Below, piece after piece: positions 9,165 to 16,452 of a stretch of DNA of 16,452 bases. A program made the position numbers and the translations under genes. Below the pieces are notes generated by a model. That model was not told the DNA's origin, did not search any database, and saw only the letters and a list, made by a program, of their open reading frames with translations. The stretch is from Entrophospora sp. SA101 (lineage: Eukaryota; Glomeromycota; Glomeromycetes; Entrophosporales; Entrophosporaceae): contig CAUDNR010004506.1 in NCBI GenBank assembly GCA_958430865.1, positions 7,185-23,636 on the forward strand, written 5' to 3'. How positions within the stretch are numbered: the first letter of the stretch is position 1; the number at the start of each line of letters is the position of its first letter.

Positions 9165-11161
9165 ATGTCAGAAATAAAATTTTGTCCTTTTGATGGTCAT
9201 AGATTGATAAAAGAAGAATCAAAATGTAACTATTGTGGTTTTGATAGGTAATAATTATATATAATTAAATCATATAATTCATATAATTAAAGAAGAAATT
9301 TATAAATAAATATTTAGGATGTTAATTTCATTAATATTTAGAAGAAGTTGGTTTTTTTATTAGGCAAATAACTATTTGAAAAGAAATAATTATTTAAAAT
9401 AATAATAATAATCAACAGGTTCTCTTTTCAAATAAATGTTGATTATCTATCTTTCATTATATATATATATAGATTTTCTTGGATATTGTTGTTATTATTA
9501 TTGCTTCGTTTATTTAATATATAATTAACTTTTAATATTGTAATAATATTCATATATACATCTAATGATATTGGTATTATTATATTGATTTACGAATTTT
9601 CTTATTTTTATCCCTTAATATAAAGAGTTCATCGATAACAGCATCATTATCACAGTCAAAAAATACTAGTCTTAATAATAGTAATAATAACAAACGTCCT
9701 TGGAGAAAACTATTATGGGTAAAACAACAATATCCTGATAATTATTACGATGAAACTTTTTTGGAAGAATTAGAAAAAAATGGTGAGTTAAAGAAAAAAT
9801 TTTTTTTTATTAACATGCTTATTATTAAAAATAACTATTTATATCTAATCTTATCTTCAATCTCCAATCTTTAATTTACTATTCTCTTTTGATCTCTTTA
9901 AATCATGCCTTTAATTCCTCTCATGCAATCTTAGTTAATGTGAGAACGTATGATTATTGGACAGTGGTAATGGAATCATCAGCAATTTCACAACATATCA
10001 GTAGCATAGTTATCTTTATAGCTGTATTTAAATATCTTGATTTAAAGATGTTATCATCACAAAGTTTGATTATTATTGGAAGCGTTTTCACGTTTATTGG
10101 TTACATATTCTGGGATAAAAGTATTTCAAAAACTGATCCTTCTTATGAATACAAGCGTAAATAAAAAATTTTTGATTTTTTTTTTCGAAAGGAATTCTTT
10201 TGATTTCACCAAGAGTAAAGGAAACCAATTTCTTCCTTTCCTTTTTTTTTCTTTAGGATGGAAGACAGCAAAAGGAGCTATATTATTTTTTGCAACATTG
10301 CTAGGATTATCTCCAATTTTAAAAACTTTAACAATAGATACAAGTGAAGACACGATTTGGGCATTGACTGTTATATTGTTTCTTGCCAATATGATGTTTC
10401 ACGATTATGGATCTGAAAATAGAACTAATATCAAGTATGTTGTTAGAAATCCTTTATAATAAGGAAAAGAAAAATGTTTGTGATTCATGTTGTTGACTCA
10501 TCATCATTTGATTAATTATGTAGATTTCCAGGATCACTTTCAACAAATGCAGCAATATTTGCGTCGGTTCTATTAGCGTCTAGATTAACATTAAATTCTC
10601 ATGTATTTGGATTAATGTTATTTGCAGTTGAGTGGTTTGCTTTGTTTCCAATTTTTAGAAGATATATAAAGGTAAAAAAAATTCTTTCTCTCAAAAATTA
10701 TTATTGTTTAAAATAAAATAAATTACTAAATAAAAATAAATTACCACCTTACCCTCATTCTCTCCTTCCATTAATTTATCTATCAGAGTCTTTCAGCAAA
10801 ATTCAATATAACATTAACATTCTTATTATTTATTCTTGCAACAACATTATTCCTACATATATCAAAAGCAGTCGTGATTATTTATATTTTAGGTATAATC
10901 TTTATAACTTTTATTTGTCCTTTTTGGTTGATATGGATACAAAAATATAAAAAGTAAGAACTATTTATTACAGGTTTTGTTTTACTATTTATTTATTGAC
11001 TATTAATTGATTGATCAATTTTTTTCTATTATTCTTTCGATCTTCCAATCTATCTTCCTTCGATTCTACAATCTATAATATAATATTTTTATATATTCAG
11101 TGAAATTCATGGTCCATGGGATGAAGCAAGGCCAAGACTTCAACGTTCTAATTCTGCATAA
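9165..11161 (+). CDS. GPI2: PIG-C/GPI2, GPI-GlcNAc transferase subunit
   Basis: This is a membrane subunit of the ER complex that moves GlcNAc from UDP-GlcNAc to phosphatidylinositol, the first step of GPI-anchor synthesis. Seven exons join in phase: 9165-9247, 9628-9782, 9935-10156, 10257-10434, 10524-10671, 10787-10953 and 11101-11161, giving 310 residues (human PIG-C is about 297). Family blocks in order are WRKLLWVKQQYPDNYYDETF, RTYDYWTVVMESS, GLSPILKTLTIDTSEDTIWA, MMFHDYGS, STNAAIFASVLLASRL and the closing EIHGPWDEA. Several hydrophobic helices separate them. Exon 1 adds a cysteine-rich N-terminus (CPFDGH, then CNYCGF) not expected in this family, followed by a Ser/Asn-rich linker. The acceptor at 9627 is required because the AG two bases earlier gives an immediate stop. 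The gene appears intact; catalysis belongs to its partner PIG-A/GPI3. Confidence 0.95.
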
Positions 11162-11765
11162 ATAATTTATCTCATATAATTATCTTAATTAATTAATAAA
11201 TTGGAGTTTTTTTACTATTAACTTATTATATTGGAAACATTCATTGTATTATAATTATAATTATAGTAATTAATGATAATAATAATAATAATTATGATAA
11301 TAATAATAATAATAATAATAAAGTTTTTTTGAATTAACAAAATTCTTATTCCTCATTTTCTATTAAAACGTCATTAGGGATGGACACACACATATATTAT
11401 TGATATAATTTTTCAATGATTAATTGCACAGAAAAAATTTTTTAATAAACAAATTTATTTCCACTAGAGATATCACACCTCACTATTTATTAATGTATTA
11501 AAAGCTTATCTAACTAATAAATAATTTCGAAATATGGATTAATATTAAGGTTTCTATTCGAATAAGGTTTATTCGAATTATTTATTTTGTTCGTTATAAA
11601 TTGAATATTTGAGTTAAATTGAACGTTTTATTTGAATAAAACGAATAAAACAATAAATTTTATCGAATGATTAATTCGAATTAATATTAAGATTGAGTAT
11701 TAGTATTAGCATTAGTATGAATAGAAACTCTAATATGGATATTACTACTATCCTGTTCGGCCGAT
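11162..11765. other. 3' flank and repeat-rich spacer, no gene
   Basis: The 3' UTR of PIG-C runs into an AAT/ATA microsatellite stretch (about 11277-11322). Between 11545 and 11690 there are many TTCGAA and TTCGTT-type words, including a near-palindrome at 11624-11643 with arms CGTTTTATT and AATAAAACG. This looks like worn transposon or MITE sequence. No coding signal was seen. Confidence 0.45.
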
Positions 11766-12280
11766 TTAAATTGACATAAGACTTAATGATCCAGATTGCT
11801 GAATTAACTCATCTAATGGACGACTTGTATAAACTGATTCTGGATGATGTTTATAATCCTTTTGTATGACAAATATTTTCTGAATTGACAATTCTTGTCG
11901 TTTAGCTTCTGTAATTCAATAACCTTTTTTTTTTTTTCATGATAATCATTAATTTCTTTAAAGCTTGTCTATTTCCTGAATCATGATCCCAACATCTTTT
12001 CATCAATTCGACATAAGGTTCGGGAGTATCATCTGTGATTTGAGGTCTCTCTCCTTTTAAAATATCTGATATTAGCCAATGATTATATGGTTATCATAGA
12101 ATGGTTTCTTTCCTGTAGTAAACTTTCACATTTTCATACCAAAACTGTAAATGTCTGATTCTTCAGTATGTAGTTTTTTTAATAATACTTCAGGTGCCAG
12201 GTATGGAATGACTCCAAAGATTTTAGTTGGCTTATCCTGTTTATTCATCATTTGTTGACTAAGGTTGTAGTCGAAACTCA
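11766..12280 (-). pseudogene. TKL-type protein kinase, C-terminal lobe fragment, broken
   Basis: Reading the minus strand, the activation-segment end and C-lobe of a kinase are clear: IFGVIPYLAPEVL (the APE motif), EESDIYSFG (the F-helix Asp), then KFTTGKKPFYD, ITDDTPEPYVELMKRCWDHD, and a tail with HPESVYTSRPL ending MSI and TAA. APE, DIYSFG and the RCW block define the kinase fold. The tail form is typical of the TKL kinases expanded in AM fungi. Damage: a TGA where the family has Trp (after MKM), and a frame change between FYDNHIIIG and DILKGERPQ. The Arg that pairs with APE late in the C-lobe is not clear (SGNRQA). The N-lobe, Lys, HRD and DFG motifs are absent; tandem repeats replace the upstream region. 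This cannot be an active kinase. Confidence 0.85.
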
Positions 12281-12305
12281 ATCGACAGAGTTTCTATAGG
12301 TTACA

Positions 12306-12391
12306 CATTAATTGTTCATCAGAGTTTCGACAGAGTTTTGACAAGGTATATATACTAATTGTTCATTAGATTTTCGACAGAGTTTCGACAG
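12306..12391. repeat. Tandem repeat, two 37-bp copies 49 bp apart
   Basis: Copies at 12306-12342 and 12355-12391 share TAATTGTTCAT and TTTCGACAGAGTTT with few differences. A third partial copy of the CGACAGAGTTTC part is at about 12281-12295. They sit where the kinase N-lobe would be expected, so expansion or insertion here may have destroyed the gene. Confidence 0.7.
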
Positions 12392-12419
12392 TCACTAAGA
12401 GGTTTCAGCAAGCAACCTT

Positions 12420-13010
12420 GGGTGGATGATAGCAAGTATATGTTTTGCACATTTCTTTGATCAATGCAATAGCCTATTTATTAAATTTGAAATAGCAGTT
12501 TGTTTCTTTTTCATGCACAACATATATAAAGAATGAATTATCTTTCCATTCATCTGGAAAATTCATGCGACAAAAGATCTGCAACATAAGTGAAAAAATT
12601 AACTTTTTTATTCATCATCAAGGCAGTAGCCAGTCTTGATTGAAGGATAACTTGCTTTGATTATTGTCTAATTATTTTTTTGATGTGAAAACACAATTAT
12701 TTCTTGCTTTTTTTGGTGAAGCTAATAATAAAGGGAAAATACCAAACAAAATATCAATGTGAAGTGGGTTTTAACTTTCCCAGATCCAACACCACTTGCC
12801 TTCTTCTGGTTGATACATCTGACACATTGAGCATGTGCAATTGATAAATATAGGAAGTATTTAGCACTTGCTATAAGCCCACAGTCAAGATAATCAAAGC
12901 TTTGTGCCATTAAAATTGGTGTGTGTACTTCAAGTATGTGGACATCAATTTTTGAAATGGTGATTTTAATGTCGGCTCTATCTATTAAAATAGGAAGAAT
13001 CCATTCAGAA
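12420..13010. other. No firm gene; cysteine-containing minus-strand ORF 12722-12910
   Basis: The 62-codon minus-strand ORF reads MAQSFDYLDCGLIAS, then CVRCINQKKASGVGSGK. The paired Cys followed by a SG.GSG stretch is faintly like the Cys-rich lead-in of AM-fungal kinases and, being upstream of the kinase fragment on the same strand, could be more of that pseudogene. This is a weak inference. The rest (12420-12720) has short open minus-strand stretches without a recognisable domain. Confidence 0.3.
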
Positions 13011-13029
13011 ACACAAGTAAAAAAAAGAA

Positions 13030-13374
13030 AAATCGGTAATACTCCCGATTTTTGTCAAATTGATCAATCATTAACAATAAATTAGGGATTCTTACAATTT
13101 TTAAAATTGATGAAAATCGGGTTTTTCTGAATTTCCACTATTGTTAATAAGCTTATTAGTTAAAATTCGGGATTACCGATTGTCAATCGATTATTAACAT
13201 TGCTAAAAATCGGGGTTTTAAAAGCTATTTAGTTAAAATTCGGGATTACCGATTGTCAATCGATTATCATTGCTAAAAATCGGGGTTTTCTAGATTGTCA
13301 CTATTTTTATTATTATTAGTTAAAATTCGGGATTCCCAATTGTCAACTGATTATTAACATTGCCAAAAAACGGG
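13030..13374. repeat. Array of three ~60-bp direct repeats with an inverted partial copy
   Basis: Direct copies begin at 13156, 13229 and 13316 with TTAGTTAAAATTCGGGATT and continue through ATTGTCAA and CATTGC to a (A)5TCGGG-type end. Copies 1 and 2 are nearly identical; copy 3 has drifted. At about 13030-13056, AATCGGTAATACTCCCGATTT is an imperfect reverse complement of the same TTCGGGATTACCGATT core. Internal inverted symmetry means single strands could form hairpins. The array is most likely MITE-derived satellite DNA. Confidence 0.78.
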
Positions 13375-13653
13375 CGAATAATTGGTTTTTTTTTATTTGT
13401 TATCGAATTGTTCTAATTGGTCACTGAATACCTTATCATTATTATTGATGCAAGTTATAATAAACAATTAAAAAAACTTACGGAGAAATAAGTTATATGG
13501 GGCATGCTGCAACAAAACCAGACAAAGTGAACATTGGTATAACCAAGAATTTCAGGGATCAAAATTTAGTCATTTGTAATGTGATCATAATTAATATCCC
13601 ATTTGTTATCTTAAGTGATATATAAAACTATCCCCCTATATAAAAATAGTAAT
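13375..13653. other. Left flank of the foreign block, unassigned
   Basis: Contains a 42-codon plus-strand reading from the ATG at about 13499 (MGHAATKPDKVNIGITKNF) that ends at TAA. It has no recognisable domain. Base composition does not show where fungal DNA ends and the code-4 block begins. Confidence 0.3.
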
Positions 13654-13842
13654 ATGAAATTAATTTACATTAGGTCTACTATGGAACTCAAGAATTACAG
13701 CACCATTAGAAGTGTTTTAAAAAAGGAGCAAGGTGAAAAAATTGCTCCTCACATTTTCAAAATAAATGATACTCAAACACTGGAAGCTTATCTAAGGAAG
13801 AAAGGATTACCTATGAAATTTACCATGAAGGAAGAAAAATAA
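13654..13842 (+). CDS. Small ORF of unknown function
   Basis: From the ATG at 13654 this encodes 62 residues ending in TAA; a GTG at 13615 would extend it by 13. The sequence is basic and soluble-looking: MELKNYSTIRSVLKKEQGEK, then FKINDTQTLEAYLRKKGLP. No membrane segment, Cys pair or known motif is seen. It converges on the code-4 operon with about 100 bp between. It has no in-frame UGA, so the code does not tell whether it is fungal or bacterial, and there is no clear ribosome binding site. It may be a fragment of a mobile element. The coding call is tentative. Confidence 0.35.
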   Translation: MKLIYIRSTMELKNYSTIRSVLKKEQGEKIAPHIFKINDTQTLEAYLRKKGLPMKFTMKEEK

Positions 13843-13938
13843 TAAGTGTTGGAAAAAGGAAGCATCATGATGATGTATTATCACCCAATAACCAAAAATT
13901 ACTTTCTTATTTTCAATCAAGGTCATGTCTTAGTTTCT

Positions 13939-14511
13939 TTAATTTCAATTTGTGCAAATAATTGACCATTCTATTGTTGTTAATTGGGTTAATTGAGCTT
14001 TTAAATCATTGATTTCTTTTAATAATTCTTGTGGAGTTAATTCTTTTAGTTGTTTGTTTTCTTCTTCTAGTTGCTTAATTCGATCTAATAGTTCCTGTTT
14101 CTGTCTTTTATGCCAATCTTCAGCCACTTCTAAGGCTTCCAAGTGTGTATCTACTTCCTCTTCTAACTGTCTTTCCTTTTCTTGCAAGCCACTTATTTGC
14201 TGTTCATAAAAAAGTGCCATTCCTCCGTTTTGATGAGGTAAAAGAGGAAGTTCTTTTTCATTTTCCTCTTCTTTGCAATCACAAGTATATCTAGTCTTTA
14301 ACCTTCCACAATCACACTTAGGCAATTTATCATTTTCAAACTTCTCTTTACAGTTTTCACAAGCCTTATCACTTTCAACCATTTCACCAGTTGCTTTGCT
14401 TCTCGTTCTGATTTGACAAACTGCTTTTTTCAAACCAGGGCAGAAAACACAAGTAGAATTACTGCTGTGTCATTCTTCTAAATCTAAGATTGTGTAAAGC
14501 AGTTCTCTCAT
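13939..14511 (-). CDS. Code-4 ORF 3: Cys-paired domain plus coiled coil, mollicute-like
   Basis: With UGA as Trp this is 190 residues from ATG at 14511 to TAA at 13941. Residues 14 and 189 are UGA; two other Trp are UGG (EDWHKR, IEWSII). The N-terminal 80 residues hold cysteines in pairs: C21-x2-C24, C51-x2-C54, C66-x-C68, C77-x-C79, plus C32, the pattern of one or two zinc-binding sites. Residues about 95-175 are a strong coiled coil (QQISGLQEKERQLEEEV, then IKQLEEENKQLKEL). No signal peptide or membrane helix is seen. The ATG is two bases past the stop of ORF 2, so translation is probably coupled. Under the standard code the first 13 codons and the last residues are cut off by UGA. The family is not recognised; a nucleic-acid or scaffold role is only a guess from the architecture. 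Confidence 0.85.
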
Positions 14512-14513
14512 GA

Positions 14514-14786
14514 CTACTTAACTAGAACTTCTATTTTAGTGACAATTGCTTGACTGTGAAACTTCTCTCTTTTGATTAATTCCTGCAACTGCTGAACCTT
14601 GGCATTCATTTTTGTTTTAAATTGCTTGAAAATGCTTTGTTTATTTAAAGTCCTACTTTCTACTTCTTTAGGAAGAGAGGGTAAGGGTTTTCTTTCCAAA
14701 TATAGTTGTGTTTTTAATTCTTCTTTTTCTTTTGCTTCATCCTCAAATCTCCAATCATTTGGGCTAATTCTTTTTAAATTTTGCAT
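14514..14786 (-). CDS. Code-4 ORF 2: short Lys/Glu-rich coiled protein
   Basis: The ORF has 90 residues from ATG at 14786 to TAG at 14514-14516. It contains no UGA and one UGG (NDWRF), so it reads the same in both codes. It overlaps the end of ORF 1 by 23 bases, and an AGGA lies in ORF 1 at a ribosome-binding distance before the ATG. It begins MQNLKRISPNDWRF, then is charged and helical (EAKEKEELKTQLYLE), with a Pro-rich hinge (KPLPSLPKE) and a second helix (KMNAKVQQLQELIKREK). No domain is recognised. Overlap, strand and spacing make it the middle gene of the three-gene unit. Confidence 0.78.
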   Translation of the reverse strand: MQNLKRISPNDWRFEDEAKEKEELKTQLYLERKPLPSLPKEVESRTLNKQSIFKQFKTKMNAKVQQLQELIKREKFHSQAIVTKIEVLVK

Positions 14787-15531
14787 TCTTTGTTATTTCC
14801 TCTTCAAGCATTTTATCAGACTTTTGGAGCATTAGCAATTTTTCTTTGATTTCATCATTCAAAAGACCTTTTTGTCAATTTTTTCATGCTTCAGCTGTAT
14901 TTATTGCTTCAGCTAAGTCTTTAGCACTTTGTTCTAATTTCTCAATGACTTCAAAGACAACCTTATTTAATTCCTTCTTTGTTATGCCTGATAATTCTTT
15001 TAAATCTTCCAAGTCTCAGTAATGAAATTGGTCTTCTCAAGAAATAGTATTAATTTCTTCCTGTTCCTTATGTCAAACTGATAAAATTTCTGTAAGTTTT
15101 GTTTCCAAATTTTCAACTTGCTCCTTATACTTCTCAAACCCTTCAATTCTCTTTTTGAATTCTTTTCTTTGATCATAAAGTTGACAACCTCTTCTGCTTG
15201 ACTCTGCAATATGACTAGAACAATTTGTTGCTAAACCTTTCGAATAATCAATAAACCCTTCTAACATCTCTTCAATAGTGATACTGTCAAATCAAACTCT
15301 TTTACAATTTTTAGCTCATTCTCTAGTTTCATTAGGATCTACTGCCATTCTTAACTTGCCTTCATCCATTCATTTTTTATTTAGTCTTTTGTATCATTGA
15401 TGACCAGAAGAATAACTGTCTTCACTAGGTTGACCTGTCACATGTCAAATTTTTAGTTTTAGTTCTTCCTCTTTATCAACTAATTGCTTTTTAAATGTTT
15501 CAATTTCATTTATTTGCTTGTTGTTGTTCAT
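14764..15531 (-). CDS. Code-4 ORF 1: 255-residue protein with ten UGA-encoded Trp
   Basis: From ATG at 15531 to TAG at 14764-14766 the frame is open for 255 codons only if UGA is sense. UGA occurs at codons 29, 46, 54, 72, 80, 153, 165, 172, 216 and 219; there is no UGG, UAA or internal UAG. Two UAA codons directly precede the ATG in frame, fixing the start. The Trp fall in plausible contexts (HQWYKRLNKKWMDE, EAWKNWQKGLL), and the frame is unbroken by indels. The protein is rich in Lys and Glu, has Cys at 76, 104 and 116, and is helical with coiled-coil character at about 120-150 and 185-250. No membrane helix or known catalytic motif is visible. Read with the standard code it breaks into many pieces. 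The origin is best explained by a Mollicutes-related endobacterium; a mitochondrial or phage source is less likely. Confidence 0.85.
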
Positions 15532-15585
15532 TTATTATGTTTTTCATGATTTGCTTGCTTGTTCCTTTTTTTATTTATTTATTTA

Positions 15586-15625
15586 ATATACTTATATCCT
15601 TTTTATAAGGGTACATTAAGTATAT
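15586..15625 (-). promoter_or_regulatory. Nested inverted repeat upstream of the code-4 operon
   Basis: Outer arms ATATACTT (15586-15593) and AAGTATAT (15618-15625) enclose inner arms CTTATA (15591-15596) and TATAAG (15604-15609). It lies about 55-95 bases before the ORF 1 start and carries TATA-type words suited to a bacterial -10 element. A promoter with an overlapping operator is the likely reading. An AGGA at about 25 bases before the ATG is too far for a good ribosome binding site. Confidence 0.45.
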
Positions 15626-15785
15626 AAATTATTTTAGTACTTTTTTGCTTTAAAAGTGGAAAAAGCTAACAATATTTGTTAAAAGATTAAACTTATTGGG
15701 GATGATTGATTCAATCATTAATGCTAAAGAAACAAAATTATTGAGGCTATTGCTGTTCATTGCAAAAATGGAATACACAGCAAGT

Positions 15786-15835
15786 CTCAGTATAACGGAT
15801 ATGTTTGTTCCAAGAAATTTATCCACTATACCGAG
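15786..15835. repeat. pogo/Tigger-like MITE hairpin
   Basis: CTCAGTATAACGGATA (15786-15801) and TATCCACTATACCGAG (15820-15835) are imperfect inverted repeats (3 of 16 mismatched) around an 18-base loop with TTGTTCCAAGAAA. The CTCGGTATAnnGGATA...TTGGAACAAA pattern is characteristic of the ends of pogo/Tigger-type Tc1-mariner elements. Confidence 0.6.
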
Positions 15836-16000
15836 TCATCCATAATACCAAAATATCCATAAAAAATTGAATTTTTGATTAAATCATACAATACATGTTA
15901 CGTAAAAAATCAATTTTATTTTTAATAATATGAATGCAAATAATAATGATGATAATAAAAATACAGTTGGTAAAAAAATTAAAAAAAACAATTCATTCAC
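15836..16000. other. AT-rich spacer
   Basis: Short AT-rich spacer between the hairpin and the ORF at 16001. No coding or repeat signal was seen. Confidence 0.35.
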
Positions 16001-16291
16001 TTAAAACATTGACATTATAATAATCTTCCATTCTTGTTTGCACTTGTTCTTGAGAATTTTGTAAGAAATTTCACTTTTTAATCTTTTGACATTTCTAATT
16101 ACTTGAAAACCAATATCTAAAATTTTTTGTTGTACATATTTAAGTATAGTTTCTGGAGCTTTTATAGCTTCTATATTAATGATCATCAGCTCAGGTTCAT
16201 TTGTTTCATTTGTTTCATTGTAATGAACTTCACTTTGTCCTTTTACAATATTTATGATTTTAGCATATAAAGAAATAAAAGGAAATGACAT
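16001..16291 (-). CDS. Unidentified 96-residue ORF
   Basis: The minus-strand ORF starts MSFPFISLYAKIINIVKGQ and contains two ETNETNEPE-type acidic repeats, then a basic helical half (ETILKYVQQKILDIGFQVI, then NVKRLKSEISYKILKNK) ending in TAA. The frame stays open for nine more codons upstream, to a TAG that could be part of a splice acceptor (TTCCTAG), so this may be the last exon of a longer gene. It has no in-frame UGA and no recognised domain. It lies between two pogo-like repeat ends and could be fungal or element-derived. Confidence 0.35.
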   Translation of the reverse strand: MSFPFISLYAKIINIVKGQSEVHYNETNETNEPELMIINIEAIKAPETILKYVQQKILDIGFQVIRNVKRLKSEISYKILKNKCKQEWKIIIMSMF

Positions 16292-16380
16292 ATTGATAGT
16301 GTCATTGCCAAGAAATAGCTAGGAATATGTTAGATTAAATTGTGGATGTATTGCTGATTATTACATTCTTAATATTATAC

Positions 16381-16452
16381 ACAGTGAAATTCGATTTAGC
16401 GGATTTCGATTTAGCGGATTTAGGGGTTTAACGGATAAAATTTCGGAACAGA
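16381..16452. mobile_element. Terminal repeat of a pogo/Tigger-like element, running off the window
   Basis: After a TTATACA context the sequence starts CAGTGAAATTCGATTTAGCGG. The 15-bp word TTCGATTTAGCGGAT is repeated exactly head to tail (16390-16404, 16405-16419), then GTTTAACGGATAAAATTTCGG follows. CAGT plus repeated 'TTTAGCGGA/TTAACGGATAAA' words are the hallmark of pogo/Tigger terminal inverted repeats. The transposase, if any, lies beyond the window. Confidence 0.6.

Noticed and set aside
10076..10459. Single 127-codon ORF as a gene in its own right
   Set aside because: It begins out of frame inside PIG-C exon 3 and reads through intron 3; only its second half (exon 4) is real protein.
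14009..14835. Plus-strand ORFs rich in Ser, Cys and Leu (14009-14209, 14599-14835)
   Set aside because: They are antisense shadows of the code-4 ORFs; their Ser/Leu/Cys bias is the complement of Lys/Glu-rich codons.
15000..15267. Two overlapping minus-strand ORFs read with the standard code
   Set aside because: One (15073-15267) is a slice of code-4 ORF 1 between UGA codons; the other (15000-15209) is in a different frame. Neither is a separate gene.
13939..15531. Nuclear copy of mitochondrial DNA as the source of the UGA-Trp block
   Set aside because: Some fungal mitochondria also read UGA as Trp, but the three proteins resemble no respiratory, ribosomal or homing-endonuclease protein, and the overlapping gene layout is bacterial. 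Kept as a lower-probability alternative to test by search.
1..16452. CRISPR arrays, tRNA and rRNA genes
   Set aside because: No array of identical repeats with unique spacers, no cloverleaf with a GTTCNA-type arm, and no conserved rRNA segment was seen; the repeats present are minisatellites or MITE-like.

Overview
This window is AT-rich nuclear DNA of a filamentous fungus. Genes are split by short GT-AG introns (about 65-380 nt), intergenic DNA is poly-A/T rich, and there is transposon debris. The combination of a decayed tyrosine-kinase-like (TKL) kinase with a tail of the type expanded in arbuscular mycorrhizal (AM) fungi, an intron-rich multipass membrane protein gene, pogo-like repeat ends, and a block that reads correctly only with UGA = Trp points to a Glomeromycotina (Rhizophagus-like) genome. 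The taxon is an inference; I could not search a database.

Layout. 1-1018: no gene, one 81-bp tandem duplication (519-676). 1019-2832 (-): multi-exon multipass membrane protein with an unresolved 5' end. About 3250-3908 (+): broken, intron-retaining copy of the 26S proteasome lid subunit RPN12/PSMD8. 3909-5385: nothing convincing. 5386-7258 (+): three-exon gene for an Asn/Ser-rich protein with a coiled coil and a C-terminal membrane anchor. 7915-8406 (-): small F-box protein with an Asn-Gly repeat. 8464-9090: fold-back repeats and a microsatellite. 9165-11161 (+): seven-exon PIG-C/GPI2, the best-supported gene here, with an unexpected zinc-knuckle-like N-terminus. 11766-12280 (-): dead kinase fragment. 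12306-13374: two families of tandem repeats. 13654-13842 (+): small unidentified ORF. 13939-15531 (-): three tightly packed ORFs in genetic code 4. 15786-16452: pogo/Tigger-like repeat ends around an unidentified ORF.

The most striking region is 13939-15531. Read with the standard code it is fragmented. Read with UGA as Trp it resolves into three complete, overlapping or abutting ORFs of 255, 90 and 190 codons carrying 12 in-frame UGA codons and no internal UAA or UAG. That is bacterial operon architecture in the mollicute code. AM fungi commonly harbour Mollicutes-related endobacteria ('Candidatus Moeniiplasma'), so the simplest reading is a fairly recent insertion of endosymbiont DNA into the fungal chromosome, or a chimeric assembly. 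A fungal nucleus and cytosol could not translate these ORFs full length. The proteins are Lys/Glu-rich and largely coiled-coil, one has paired cysteines of zinc-finger type, and I do not recognise the family.

The fungal genes have unrelated jobs (GPI-anchor synthesis, substrate selection for ubiquitination, membrane proteins) and no operon-like logic connects them.
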